This document shows, piece by piece, positions 7,597 through 16,446 of a DNA stretch of 31,631 nt; the first letter of the stretch is position 1, and each line of letters opens with the position of its first letter. The translations under genes were made by a program, and so were the position numbers. Origin of the DNA: QHXW01 sp035297145 (GTDB taxonomy: Bacteria > Acidobacteriota > Terriglobia > Bryobacterales > Bryobacteraceae); assembly GCA_035297145.1 (NCBI GenBank), contig DATGZN010000029.1, forward strand, positions 1-31,631, read 5' to 3'. Below the pieces are notes generated by a model that saw only the letters and a program-made list of their open reading frames with translations, searched no databases and was not told where the DNA came from.

Positions 7597-8499
7597 ATGG
7601 ACTCTACCACGCGGAGGGATTTCGCGCGGAGTGCGGCACTAGCGGGAACGATGGCGCTGGCGGGCGGGCAAGCGGGTGCCGCGCCGAACCGCCCGCCGCT
7701 GTGCCTGTTCTCCAAGCACCTGCCCAAACTCAATTACAGCGAACTGGCGCGCACCGTGAAGCAGATGGGTTTCGATGGTGTGGACCTGACAGTGCGGCCG
7801 GAAGGACACGTTTTGCCGGGGCGTGTGACGGAAGATCTGCCGCGTGCGGTGGAAACGCTGCGCGGCGCTGGGCTCGTGGTTCCCATGATCACCACCGGGT
7901 TGATTTCGGCGAACGATCCGGCGGCACGGCCGACCATCGAAACGGCGGGGCGCCTGGGAGTACCGCGGTTCAAGTTGGGGTACTGGAATTATCGCGATCA
8001 GGAATCGATTGATGCGCGGCTGGGCCAGGTGCGCGGCGACGTCACGGGCCTCGTTGCCCTGGCGAAGGAACACGGCGTCACGGCCGGGTATCACAATCAC
8101 TCCGGAAACTATGTGGGCGCTGCCGTTTGGGATACACGGGCTATCATCGGCGACATGGATTCGCGGGCTATCGGCTATTACTTTGATCCGTGCCATGCGA
8201 CGGCCGAGGGCGGCGAGGGAGGATGGCGGATCGCGATGCGGATGGCGCTTCCGCGCATCCAGATGGTGGCGATCAAAGACTTCGTTTGGGAGAAGTCCGG
8301 CGGCAAATGGAAGATGCAGATGTGCCCACTGGGTGAGGGGATGGTGCGGTGGGCGGAGTTCTTCGGAATGCTGGCCGCGGCGCGATTTCAGGGTCCGGTA
8401 TCGATGCACGCCGAATACGAACCTGTGGACGAGGCCGCGCTTGCACGCGACCTTGCGTTTCTGAAGAAGCAGGTGGACGCGGCGTATCGAGGCGTATGA
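7597..8499 (+). CDS. Tat-exported sugar phosphate isomerase/epimerase-like TIM-barrel protein
   Basis: A 300-residue xylose-isomerase-like TIM-barrel protein. The N-terminus TTRRDFARSAALAG is a twin-arginine signal followed by an AGAA cleavage region near residue 28. The barrel carries FDGVDLTVRPEGHV, the metal-site motif YHNHSGN, FDPCHAT, a KDF motif and a late HAEYE. This superfamily covers sugar and inositol isomerases, epimerases and dehydratase-like enzymes, so the substrate stays open. ATG 7597 is preferred over GTG 7588 because the purine run AGGGGGGG at 7581-7588 would then be a correctly spaced ribosome binding site. Its stop overlaps the start of the following NHL-repeat gene, so the two are translationally coupled. 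Confidence 0.88.
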   Translation: MDSTTRRDFARSAALAGTMALAGGQAGAAPNRPPLCLFSKHLPKLNYSELARTVKQMGFDGVDLTVRPEGHVLPGRVTEDLPRAVETLRGAGLVVPMITTGLISANDPAARPTIETAGRLGVPRFKLGYWNYRDQESIDARLGQVRGDVTGLVALAKEHGVTAGYHNHSGNYVGAAVWDTRAIIGDMDSRAIGYYFDPCHATAEGGEGGWRIAMRMALPRIQMVAIKDFVWEKSGGKWKMQMCPLGEGMVRWAEFFGMLAAARFQGPVSMHAEYEPVDEAALARDLAFLKKQVDAAYRGV

Positions 8500-9479
8500 T
8501 GAAAGTTCTTCGGGTGATGCTTATGACGGTGGCGATAAGTTCCGCTCAACAAAGTTGGTATCCGCATGAAGGCGGGTTGCTGAAATACCGTGTGCAGATT
8601 CGTTTCGGCGAGGAGCCGGACACGATGCCGGAGGGCTGGAAGTTCGGGCGCGTGTCGGCCGTAGCGACGGACTCGGCGGGACGGGTTTACGTTTTTCATC
8701 GCGGCCAGAAGGCCGATCCCTTGGTCGTCTTCGATGCTAAAGGCAAGTACTTGCACTCGTGGGGCCGGGGAATGTTCGGCAACCCGCACGCGTTGCGCAT
8801 CGATAAACAGGATCACGTTTGGGTGACGGACGCGGGCGATCACCAGGTGATGGAATTCAGCAACGAAGGGCAGTTACTCCGCACCTGGGGCCACAAGGGC
8901 AAGCCGGGGACTGACGCTGAGACTTTCAACCGGCCGACGGATATCGCATTTGCACCGTCGGGCGATTATTACGTTTCCGACGGCTACGGCAATGCGCGCG
9001 TGGTGAAGTTTTCGCGCGAGGGCAAGTATCTGCTCGATTGGGGCAAGCACGGCACCGGGCCTGGTGAGTTCAACACGCCGCACTCGATTGCGGTGGATTC
9101 TCATGGCACCGTCTACGTGAGCGACCGCGAGAATAATCGGATCCAGATTTTTGACGCGAATGGGAAATTTCTCCGGCAGTGGACGCACCTCGGGGCTACG
9201 CAGAATATTTTCATCACGCCGAACGACGAGATGTGGATCATCACGCATCGCAACAACATCGAGAACCTTACCTACGACACGCTGGCCGGCCGCATCATGC
9301 ACATCGAAATCCCCACGGGTAAGATTTTGGGCGCCATGGAGAGTCCGGGCCACTGGCTGCATGTGACGGCGGCGGGCGAGATTTTCATCGGCAGCCTGAC
9401 GGGAAACGTGTTCCGCTGGTATCCGGGATGGCTGGAACACGGGCTGGGGGCGGAAGAGGGATTGCGGCCCGGGAATTAA
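8496..9479 (+). CDS. Exported NHL-repeat beta-propeller protein
   Basis: A 327-residue protein. A short signal peptide is followed by repeated NHL units: VSAVATDSAGRVYVFHRG, HALRIDKQDHVWVTDAGDHQVMEF (read in two halves), a third containing FAPSGDYYVSDGYGNARVVKF, and a fourth with HSIAVDSHGTVYVSDRENNR. The arrangement resembles the peptidyl-alpha-hydroxyglycine alpha-amidating lyase (PAL)-like family often annotated in soil bacteria, but catalytic function in bacteria is unproven. It starts at ATGATGA across the stop of the isomerase-like gene (ATG 8496 or 8499), so co-translation is likely. Its stop codon overlaps that of the convergent acetyltransferase gene (TTAA at 9476-9479 serves both). 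Confidence 0.85.
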   Translation: MMKVLRVMLMTVAISSAQQSWYPHEGGLLKYRVQIRFGEEPDTMPEGWKFGRVSAVATDSAGRVYVFHRGQKADPLVVFDAKGKYLHSWGRGMFGNPHALRIDKQDHVWVTDAGDHQVMEFSNEGQLLRTWGHKGKPGTDAETFNRPTDIAFAPSGDYYVSDGYGNARVVKFSREGKYLLDWGKHGTGPGEFNTPHSIAVDSHGTVYVSDRENNRIQIFDANGKFLRQWTHLGATQNIFITPNDEMWIITHRNNIENLTYDTLAGRIMHIEIPTGKILGAMESPGHWLHVTAAGEIFIGSLTGNVFRWYPGWLEHGLGAEEGLRPGN

Positions 9480-9988
9480 CGGGCCAGCACCAACTCAAAA
9501 TACACCAACGGATTTTGTTTGTAAGTCACTCGGGCGACTTCGCGGAATCCGCACTTTGCATAAAAACCTTCGGCTCCGGCCTTGGCGTCGTAGGCATCGA
9601 GACGAATGGCATCGGCGGGCCAGGCACGCGCAACGGCTTCGCCCTCTTTCATCAGGATACGGCCGATCCCTTTGCGCTGGACGTCGGGATGGACGGCCAT
9701 GCTGGTCAGGTACAGCGGTTTTTTTACCGCGGTGAAATACGCGATATCGATGGCCCAGGGCTTCTTCGTAGCCAGATGCAAAGTACCGACGATGCGATTG
9801 TTGGCGCGCGCAATCAAAACTCGCGAAAACTTCGGCTTCCGCAGGGCCCGCAGCACACCCGCTTCCGTTTGCGCTGATGACCAGAATCCAGACCCGAAAC
9901 GGCACGTGAGATCTTCGGCAACAGCACTGTGAAGCGCCGCTAGCACAGCGGCATCGGAGTCGGTTGCGGTCGCAAAAACCAGTTTCAT
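9476..9988 (-). CDS. GNAT-family N-acetyltransferase
   Basis: A 170-residue acetyltransferase. The domain starts at KLVFATATDSDAAVLAALH. The beta4/beta5 region has YLTSMAVHPDVQRKGIGRILM, in which QRKGIG is the acetyl-CoA pyrophosphate-binding loop (R/Q-x-x-G-x-G/A). The end is GFYAKCGFREVARVTYK, the usual FYxKxGF motif. The substrate is unknown. The frame can be extended 13 codons upstream to a TTG at 10027, which would overlap the stop of the upstream PIN-domain gene. The ATG at 9988 fits the domain boundary better, but neither has a clear ribosome binding site. It lies downstream of the toxin-antitoxin pair in the same direction and may be co-transcribed. Confidence 0.85.
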   Translation of the reverse strand: MKLVFATATDSDAAVLAALHSAVAEDLTCRFGSGFWSSAQTEAGVLRALRKPKFSRVLIARANNRIVGTLHLATKKPWAIDIAYFTAVKKPLYLTSMAVHPDVQRKGIGRILMKEGEAVARAWPADAIRLDAYDAKAGAEGFYAKCGFREVARVTYKQNPLVYFELVLAR

Positions 9989-10016
9989 CGGTCGGTCGAG
10001 CCTGATGACAATCGAG

Positions 10017-10379
10017 TCACCGGGCAAAACGAAGGACTTTGGAACGTAGGACCGTACGGTCGCGGGTCAGAAGCGGGACGCGATGCACCACGCTGGTGGC
10101 GGCAATGATCTGGTCGGCAGGGTCGCTGTGGAAGTCCAGGGCGCGGATTTCGCGACAAATCTCGAGTGTCAAAGGCCAGATATGAATGCCTGCAAGCAGG
10201 CGCTGCAGTTCGGCGGAGTCGAGTTCGAGCTCAATTCGGCCGAGCTGCGTGAGCTTTGCTAACTCCCACAGTACGATGGCCGAAATGCTCCATTGGTTGG
10301 AAGCGAGAAGCCGGTTTTCACGTGCCGTGAGTTGGCCTCCAAGCGCGAATAGGAGGATGTGCGTGTCAAGATTCAGCAT
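10017..10379 (-). CDS. vapC: VapC-like PIN-domain toxin
   Basis: A 120-residue PIN-domain ribonuclease of the type II toxin kind. The acidic active-site residues are visible: D5 in LNLDTHILLFA, E39 in IVLWELAKL, D86 and/or D89 in DFHSDPADQIIAAT, and D107 in LLTRDRTVL. Length is normal for the family. These toxins cleave tRNA or rRNA when freed from the antitoxin. The gene overlaps the end of the antitoxin gene by 14 nt, the normal antitoxin-first order. Because the partner is Phd-like rather than AbrB-like, the pair is a mixed Phd/VapC module. Confidence 0.92.
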   Translation of the reverse strand: MLNLDTHILLFALGGQLTARENRLLASNQWSISAIVLWELAKLTQLGRIELELDSAELQRLLAGIHIWPLTLEICREIRALDFHSDPADQIIAATSVVHRVPLLTRDRTVLRSKVLRFAR

Positions 10380-10584
10380 TCCAGCGAGTGCCGGTGGAGA
10401 AAATGTCTCCTTTGATCTTCAACTTGCCCTTTAGTGCGCCGATCAAGCTGGCAGAACTGGATTCGATGCGGATGAGCTTCGCCACGGGTTTGCCATGTTT
10501 GGTAATGACGATGCCGTTGTTATCCACTTGATCGAGGAGAGAAAGGCATTGCTCCTTAAACTTGGATGCGCTGACCGTGCTCAT
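10366..10584 (-). CDS. Phd/YefM-family antitoxin
   Basis: A 72-residue antitoxin. MSTVSASKFKEQCLSLLDQV is the Phd/YefM DNA-binding fold, followed by the strand VITKHGKPVAKLIRIE. The C-terminal tail (LIGALKGKLKIKGDIF) is the part expected to wrap the toxin. It would neutralise the downstream PIN toxin and repress its own operon. A TATAAT hexamer lies 22 nt upstream of the start. Confidence 0.9.
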   Translation of the reverse strand: MSTVSASKFKEQCLSLLDQVDNNGIVITKHGKPVAKLIRIESSSASLIGALKGKLKIKGDIFSTGTRWNAES

Positions 10585-10606
10585 ATTACAAGTCTACCAA
10601 ATGTCC

Positions 10607-10612
10607 ATTATA
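10607..10612 (-). promoter_or_regulatory. -10 box of the toxin-antitoxin operon
   Basis: On the minus strand this reads TATAAT, inside an AT-rich patch (10590-10620) that stands out from the GC-rich surroundings. No convincing -35 is seen at the right distance; regulation by the antitoxin at this patch is plausible. Confidence 0.4.
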
Positions 10613-10637
10613 TATGACCAGTCGGAAATTTTAGCCA

Positions 10638-12470
10638 TTATTTCCCATCCACCGAGAAAGCCAGCAGTACATTCCCCGGGATTCCGCCCATGGCGCCGTA
10701 GCCGGAATTGACGAAGAGCATGCCGCCGGCGATGACGGCGCCGGGGCCGTCAAATGAGCCGCCGCGAGCGGGGACGCCATTGACCGCCTGGAAATCGCGC
10801 ACAGCGTCGAAGTCCCAGACGATCTTGCCGTCCTGAGTGGCATAGGCGCGCAGGTGGCCGTCGCTCGATCCTGAAAATACGACGCCGGGGATCACGGTGA
10901 CGGCAGCTGACTGTGCGGGGCTGCATGGGCGGCGTTCGCCGCAGCCAGGAGGAGGGGCGCGCCACACGATCTCGCCGGTCGTGAGGCGCACGGCGGAGAT
11001 GCCTCCGCCAGCGTCGGGAATCAGTTCGAGACCGGCGGGACCGACTCTGCGTGAGATGTCGGAAACCGCGGCATAGACGTTTTCGTTGTCCGTCGCAGGT
11101 CCCCATTGAATGCCACCAAGGGTGCCCCCGCGACCGACGCGGGTCTGCCAAAGCACCTCACCTGCGCGGTCGGGATCGAGTGCATAGACAACCGCCGATT
11201 TCTGGCCGGCCACCAGCATGCGCTTGCCGTGTGGCAACTCGATCAATATGGGCGAGGAGCCGAAGTCGGAATCCGGTCCGCTGGCATCCGGGCAGTTGGT
11301 TTTGTCGGGGCTGGGGCAGGCGAGGTTGTAGGCGTCGCCCGCGGTGAGCTGGCGCGCCCAAAGAATTTTCCCGGATTCGATATCGAGCGCCAGGATGGCA
11401 TCCGTGGTCGCGGCGGGCGCGGCAGAATAGGCGTTGCCCGTGGCGGCGTAGAGTATGTGGCGCTGGAGGTCGAGCGTCGGAGTGCTCCAGACACCGGCGC
11501 CCGAAGGGCCCCAGAGTTGCGTACCGGATTTGTTCTTTATGGTGGGGCGGGCAGGGTCAGGAATCGTGTATGTCTTCCAGATGATGTTTCCAGTGGCAGC
11601 GTTGAGGGCAAGGACGCTTCCTCGGAAACGGCAGCACTCGTAGAGCGGGTCGGCGGCGCTGACTTCTTCCGAGGACGCAACGGGCACGAACAGGCGGCCG
11701 CCGGCGAGAGCCGGAGCGCCGGTGATGCGGGCTTCGGAGTGCTCATCGGCACGCGTTTTCCATAGCAGCTTGCCCGTAGAGGCTTCGGCCGCGTAGACAT
11801 TGGCGTGGATATCGGCGAAGTAGACGGCATACCCCGAGGCGGAAGGACCAAGGCTGATCGCGGTGCGGACGGGGGCTTCGGCTTGGAACATCCAGTACGT
11901 GCAACCGGTGGCGGCGTCGAGCGAGTATACGCGATGTCCGGCGCTGCCTACGAATAGGCGGGCACCGGCGACGGCGGGCTGCGCATATGCCTGGATATCG
12001 CCTGGAAATCCAAAAGCCCATTTGAGCCGGAGCCGCGGGACATCAGACGCCGCGATCCCGGCCTGCGCCGTAGATTGAAAGCGCCGGTTCGAAGCGTCGA
12101 CGCCCCAGCCGTTCCAGCGAGGCGCCGTGAGAGGGGCAGTCCAGGCGGGATCGTCCTTGCAGTACGCGGTTTGCGGAATGGCCGCAGCCGGCTCGTGGCC
12201 CAGCGGCTTTGCGGCTACGAATTCCGCAATAGCGCGGCGCTCGGGATCGGTCCGGCGCTGGCCCATGATCATCATTGGGCCGCTCTCGAGGGCCAGCAGA
12301 ATATGCTCCGGTGAAAAACTCTTCAGTGCGGCGGTTGCAGGCGCCCGACCCGCGCCGGAATCGTGGCAGCCGGCGCAATATTTTCGATAGAGCGCGCCGC
12401 CATCAGGAGCGGAGGCGGCGTTCGCTTCGAGACAAAAGAAAAGGAGGGCAAGGCCGGGGCGGGAGAACAT
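10638..12470 (-). CDS. Cytochrome c / PQQ-dependent dehydrogenase, polyvinyl-alcohol-dehydrogenase type
   Basis: A 610-residue periplasmic quinoprotein. A signal peptide (1-21) is followed by a small cytochrome c domain with CAGCH (32-36) and a candidate axial methionine in GPMMIMG (64-70). An eight-bladed PQQ propeller follows with repeated blade ends such as LDAATGCTYWMF, AEASTGKLLW, LNAATGNIIWK and LDIESGKILWAR. The vicinal cysteine pair C279-C280 in YECCRFRG is the disulfide that caps PQQ in alcohol dehydrogenases. An N-terminal haem domain plus this propeller matches polyvinyl alcohol dehydrogenases (PvaDH). It would oxidise an alcohol in the periplasm and hand electrons to the haem. The frame runs on to 12554, but ATG 12470 starts a proper signal peptide. 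Real substrate unknown. Confidence 0.85.
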   Translation of the reverse strand: MFSRPGLALLFFCLEANAASAPDGGALYRKYCAGCHDSGAGRAPATAALKSFSPEHILLALESGPMMIMGQRRTDPERRAIAEFVAAKPLGHEPAAAIPQTAYCKDDPAWTAPLTAPRWNGWGVDASNRRFQSTAQAGIAASDVPRLRLKWAFGFPGDIQAYAQPAVAGARLFVGSAGHRVYSLDAATGCTYWMFQAEAPVRTAISLGPSASGYAVYFADIHANVYAAEASTGKLLWKTRADEHSEARITGAPALAGGRLFVPVASSEEVSAADPLYECCRFRGSVLALNAATGNIIWKTYTIPDPARPTIKNKSGTQLWGPSGAGVWSTPTLDLQRHILYAATGNAYSAAPAATTDAILALDIESGKILWARQLTAGDAYNLACPSPDKTNCPDASGPDSDFGSSPILIELPHGKRMLVAGQKSAVVYALDPDRAGEVLWQTRVGRGGTLGGIQWGPATDNENVYAAVSDISRRVGPAGLELIPDAGGGISAVRLTTGEIVWRAPPPGCGERRPCSPAQSAAVTVIPGVVFSGSSDGHLRAYATQDGKIVWDFDAVRDFQAVNGVPARGGSFDGPGAVIAGGMLFVNSGYGAMGGIPGNVLLAFSVDGK

Positions 12471-12572
12471 GAGGTCCAGTTGCAAGTTTATCGCAGAGCC
12501 AAAACTCGCTTCCCGGCCGGCGCTGGTTGAGCGAGGGATCAACCAGGGGAGCAAAATGGCTTCGCCGCTCTT

Positions 12573-13508
12573 TCAGTAGAAGTACATCGCTTCAGGGCGA
12601 ATGTGTCCGTTGGACTGCGCGCAGTATCCACACTCCGCCTGATAGTCCGCCCGCACGGCCCGGACGGCGTTCGGAATGGCCACCTCGTCGTCTGGTTTAT
12701 GTTCCGTCGCAATGGCCAGCCGTGGCCGGAACCGCCGCAAAGTCTCACGCGCGCCTTGGAGAGCTCTTACCTCCGCGCCTTCTATGTCCATTTTGATGAA
12801 ATCCACGCGCGGCAGGGCTAGTTCGTCAACAATTTTGTCGATGGTCGTGAGCTGCGCCTGGAAAATTGCGTGCGCACCGGGTGCGTGCAAAACCACGCTG
12901 TTGGCGGCGAAATTATTGTCAGAGACATTGAGCGGCAAAATATCGTCCTTGTCCCAGACGCCTTTGGGATACACTATGGCCCTTCCCTGAGCGATCTCCG
13001 TGGCGAGATTGCGCCGCAAGCATTCAACGCTGGCGGGGGAGATCTCGACCGCCACCACCAGCTTGGCGCCGGCGTTCAGCGCTTCATGGCTGAAATCCCC
13101 GTCGCTCGCACCGCAGTCAAGAACGATGTCACCGGCCTTCACAAAGTGCTCGCCGGACCCGTAGATGTGAGATTCCATCTCGGCGAGATTAAACGGAAGT
13201 ACGTACCGATTACCTTTCGGAATCCAATACGGCCCTTTTGGCGTATCCCATAGTTCGAGACCGTCTCTCTCGGTCACTAGATGACTGGCACTCAAGATGC
13301 GGTCGTGGATCGTCTTTAGTCTGTCCAGGTGGCCTTGAGTGTCCACGGCCAGTCTTAGAGGGCACACCGGGCTGTGGCCGCTCACGACTAAAGCGAACAG
13401 GCGGAATCGAGGCGAGAGTGCATAGGCTATTCCTGTTGCGACGAGCAAAATCACCAGGGCCGACAGTAACCTCTTAAACAGTTGCATAGCCATTGAACGC
13501 CAGCCCAT
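12573..13508 (-). CDS. Membrane-anchored FkbM-family methyltransferase
   Basis: A 311-residue protein. A hydrophobic segment near residues 10-32 (LLSALVILLVATGIAYAL) should anchor it in the membrane. The SAM-dependent methyltransferase fold follows: motif I is VLDCGASDGDFSHEAL, then VVAVEISPASVECLRRNL, and the FkbM signature LPRVDFIKMDIEGAEVRALQG. The substrate is probably a glycan or secondary metabolite hydroxyl group (general for the family, not shown here). Starts at 13508, 13493 and 13487 are all possible and none has a ribosome binding site. It sits 36 bp after the TonB receptor and is probably co-transcribed. Confidence 0.85.
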   Translation of the reverse strand: MGWRSMAMQLFKRLLSALVILLVATGIAYALSPRFRLFALVVSGHSPVCPLRLAVDTQGHLDRLKTIHDRILSASHLVTERDGLELWDTPKGPYWIPKGNRYVLPFNLAEMESHIYGSGEHFVKAGDIVLDCGASDGDFSHEALNAGAKLVVAVEISPASVECLRRNLATEIAQGRAIVYPKGVWDKDDILPLNVSDNNFAANSVVLHAPGAHAIFQAQLTTIDKIVDELALPRVDFIKMDIEGAEVRALQGARETLRRFRPRLAIATEHKPDDEVAIPNAVRAVRADYQAECGYCAQSNGHIRPEAMYFY

Positions 13509-13544
13509 CGAGCCGGACGGCCCTGCCGGAGTTTCAGCCGGCGG

Positions 13545-16334
13545 CTAAAAGTGGAAGGCCAACTCCGCCGTCTCGGTCCGCGGCGTCACGTAATGCGTCC
13601 CACTGAAGGTGGAAAAGAAATTGTACAACGCTTCCTTGTTCGTCAGGTTGATCACTGTGAACCGAAGGCTCCACTTGTAGCGATCGCCATTGAAGAGATT
13701 GTCGTGGCCCACGCTGACGTCGAAGAGACTGCGTGGTGAAATGCGTTGTGGGTTGTGGTCGTCGTTCTCCTTGCCGGGCGCTGGAATTCTGATGTACTTG
13801 GAACCCAATCCTGCCGCATCGCACAAGGCAAGCGCCGGCCCTGTGGGGCTGGGAGCAGCCGGCTTGCCATCGCACGTGAACCCAGCCTGAAACTCCTGAT
13901 CGGCAGTCAAGGGCAACCCAGTCAAGTTGTTCACGAGCGCCACTTGACCCGCTGGAATGGGTGTGGTGGTGCCTGGTATAACCCCTATGCCGCCATCGGC
14001 AGGACCAGTGGAAAAGGAGCACGTAGCAGTAGGTGCGTCACACGGTACCGCGCCAGCCACCAGCCCGTTGTCATATCTCCAATTGAACGCCACCCACGGG
14101 CCTTTTTTCCGCGGCTGATATTGAAAGTGTGTCGTCTGGTTGAAGAGCTCATCGTGATCAATGCGAAAGACGCCGGGCGCGGGTAAGAACGGCACGCCTC
14201 CCACTTGAGGCGGGAAAAAGCGAGCCGCCACGCTGGACATCACCGCGAGCGCGGTAAAGCCGTGGAAATTCGGCACGCTGATCCGCCCCGCATAACCCGG
14301 AATCTTCGAGTTGTGCCACGCGATCGGAAACGCGATGGGCGATGCTGCGACCACACCGAAGTCATAGCCATTGTGCGTGTATTTCGTAATGTATTCGGCA
14401 TCTAACACGACATATTTCCCAAAGGCTTGCTCGATGCCGGCGTGGAACTCGTTGCGCCAGCCGGTATGAATGAGCCCCGACGCACAGGGAATATTCGGTG
14501 GCGGCACCAGGAACGCGATGACGGGATCACTGCACCCCGTGTTGGCAATGATCAGGTTCTCATTGAAGGGCGTTTCCATGGTCCGCGCGTAGGACACGCG
14601 AAGAACTGTATTTGTCCTCTTGAAGTTGTATGCCGCACCAAGCCGAGGCTCCACTTCGCCGTCACTGACAAACCCGTTATAGAGATCGCCGCGCAGTCCC
14701 AGGTTAAAAGACCAGTTCCCCAGAGTAAGGGCATCCTGGAAGTAAAGGGCGAGTTCCTTTACGTCCGTGCGGCCGCGAAATGTATATATGCTGCCTCCGC
14801 GGGTCAAATCGGAAGACGCAAGGATCGTGCAGGGAGCGGAAACAGGAGTACCCGCGCCGTTTAGACACGTGGTACCGGGAACGGGGTTTCCATTGGAATC
14901 CAGGCTGTTGTATAGCCCCAGAAAACCGGGATCGACCGTGCCGATCTTGTCATTCTCGGTCAGGAACCAATGCTGATATGTGGCTCCCATCTTTATGTTG
15001 TGGATTCCCTTAACGTACGAAAAATCTGACCGCAAACCGGCGTTCGTGAGTCTACGATCCTGGCCGATGGTCTGGGCCTGCAGTGCTGGAGAAAAATCCG
15101 CATACGGGTCACCGCTGGGATAGAAGTTGTATTGGTCCTGCCGTACGAATCCGCCAAACGTAACTATAGCGCTCGGCCCCAGCATGTGTGTCCAGGTCGG
15201 AGCAACGTTAAACGTCCTGATCTGCGAGCGCTGGTCCGTCGGTCCCATGGGACCGCCGCCCGGTATCGGGTAGAGGGCGATGCCCGCGGCGTTACAAACG
15301 AATCCCGCGCTGCACGTATGCAATTGCTGGTCGTAGGTATTAGGATTTTGAAACCAGGAACGCGTGAAGCCAAGGTTCACATGGACCGTGTCCGTCGCGG
15401 AGAATTGATAGTCCACACGGTCGAATATGTTTTCTTGATTCCCTTTGTCGTGGAATGGCTGGAACTCCGGCGGATCGAGGAATCTGCCCGTTTGCAGGCC
15501 GTTGGCGGCGATGAAGTTTCCCCATTTCGCTCCTCCGTAGGCCAGATTCATACCAACGTTGGCAGTGCCAAAACTGCCGTAGGACGTGTATACTCTTCCC
15601 GTGGGAGTGGTCACGCCGAGTCCGGAACGAGTCGTCGCCTTGATCACTACGCTGGTCTTGTCGCCGAATTCCGCCGGTGGCGCTCCCGAGATCACTTCCA
15701 GCGATTGAATAGAATCCGTGGGGATCTGGTTAGAGAAGATCTTGCTTTGCTGATCTGAAATCGGCTGGTTGTCCACGGCAAAAGAGACTTGCGCATGATC
15801 GCCCAATCCGTGGGCCAGGCCATTCGAGTCTGCCGCGAATCCCGGGGCCAACAGAGTAACCATATTACTCATCGAAGAGGTCGCGCTCTCGATGGGAAGC
15901 CGGTCGGTGATCGCCTGGTCAATATCCGTATGAAAGGTGGAGTCCTTCTCCACGAGGTCTTCGCCTTTGGCCTCAACATTAATGCTGGTTTCCGCCGTGC
16001 CAAGCGTCAAGCTGGTCTGCAAGGTCATCGGCACCGTGGACCGCACATCCACATCCTGTGAAGAAGAAGCAAACCCCACCGCCGTCACCGTGAGGTGATA
16101 CGGATTGAACGGGATGTTCGTGAACCGGAAGCTCCCATCCTTCCCGGTGGTGGTTTCCCGCTGAAAGCCGGTCACGGGCATTCTGATCTCAGCCTTGGCG
16201 CCAACAACCACTCCACCGGATGGATCCTTCACAACGCCTTCAATCGACCCGGAATTCCCCAACTGCGCCTTCGCCGGGCTAGCGGCCAATAACAGCAGAA
16301 CCAATACCAAGTAACTGGAAGCGAGTGTTTTCAC
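13545..16334 (-). CDS. TonB-dependent receptor with carboxypeptidase-regulatory-like domain
   Basis: A 929-residue outer-membrane receptor. The signal peptide (LASSYLVLVLLLLAASPAKAQ) is followed by a carboxypeptidase-regulatory-like domain (SIEGVVKDPSGGVVVGAKAE, then GKDGSFRFTNIPFNPYHL), a plug segment (AQVSFAVDNQPISDQQSK, IQSLEVISGAPPAEFGDKTS) and a long barrel ending in ELAFHF. The frame is open to 16472, but that extension would overlap the upstream response-regulator gene and put 46 non-signal residues before the signal peptide. The GTG at 16334 directly before KTLASSYLV is therefore chosen, although it has only a weak ribosome binding site. It is not a close copy of the other receptor in the window. 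The substrate is unknown. Confidence 0.88.
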   Translation of the reverse strand: MKTLASSYLVLVLLLLAASPAKAQLGNSGSIEGVVKDPSGGVVVGAKAEIRMPVTGFQRETTTGKDGSFRFTNIPFNPYHLTVTAVGFASSSQDVDVRSTVPMTLQTSLTLGTAETSINVEAKGEDLVEKDSTFHTDIDQAITDRLPIESATSSMSNMVTLLAPGFAADSNGLAHGLGDHAQVSFAVDNQPISDQQSKIFSNQIPTDSIQSLEVISGAPPAEFGDKTSVVIKATTRSGLGVTTPTGRVYTSYGSFGTANVGMNLAYGGAKWGNFIAANGLQTGRFLDPPEFQPFHDKGNQENIFDRVDYQFSATDTVHVNLGFTRSWFQNPNTYDQQLHTCSAGFVCNAAGIALYPIPGGGPMGPTDQRSQIRTFNVAPTWTHMLGPSAIVTFGGFVRQDQYNFYPSGDPYADFSPALQAQTIGQDRRLTNAGLRSDFSYVKGIHNIKMGATYQHWFLTENDKIGTVDPGFLGLYNSLDSNGNPVPGTTCLNGAGTPVSAPCTILASSDLTRGGSIYTFRGRTDVKELALYFQDALTLGNWSFNLGLRGDLYNGFVSDGEVEPRLGAAYNFKRTNTVLRVSYARTMETPFNENLIIANTGCSDPVIAFLVPPPNIPCASGLIHTGWRNEFHAGIEQAFGKYVVLDAEYITKYTHNGYDFGVVAASPIAFPIAWHNSKIPGYAGRISVPNFHGFTALAVMSSVAARFFPPQVGGVPFLPAPGVFRIDHDELFNQTTHFQYQPRKKGPWVAFNWRYDNGLVAGAVPCDAPTATCSFSTGPADGGIGVIPGTTTPIPAGQVALVNNLTGLPLTADQEFQAGFTCDGKPAAPSPTGPALALCDAAGLGSKYIRIPAPGKENDDHNPQRISPRSLFDVSVGHDNLFNGDRYKWSLRFTVINLTNKEALYNFFSTFSGTHYVTPRTETAELAFHF

Positions 16335-16446
16335 AATAAACCGTAAGTACCACGGAAACGGCAGCAGCCCTAATGGAATCTTGTGTGCGGGCGTAACGTC
16401 ACCACAAACGAACTTAAATAGCCAATCAGCGGACAGGGTTTTTGGC

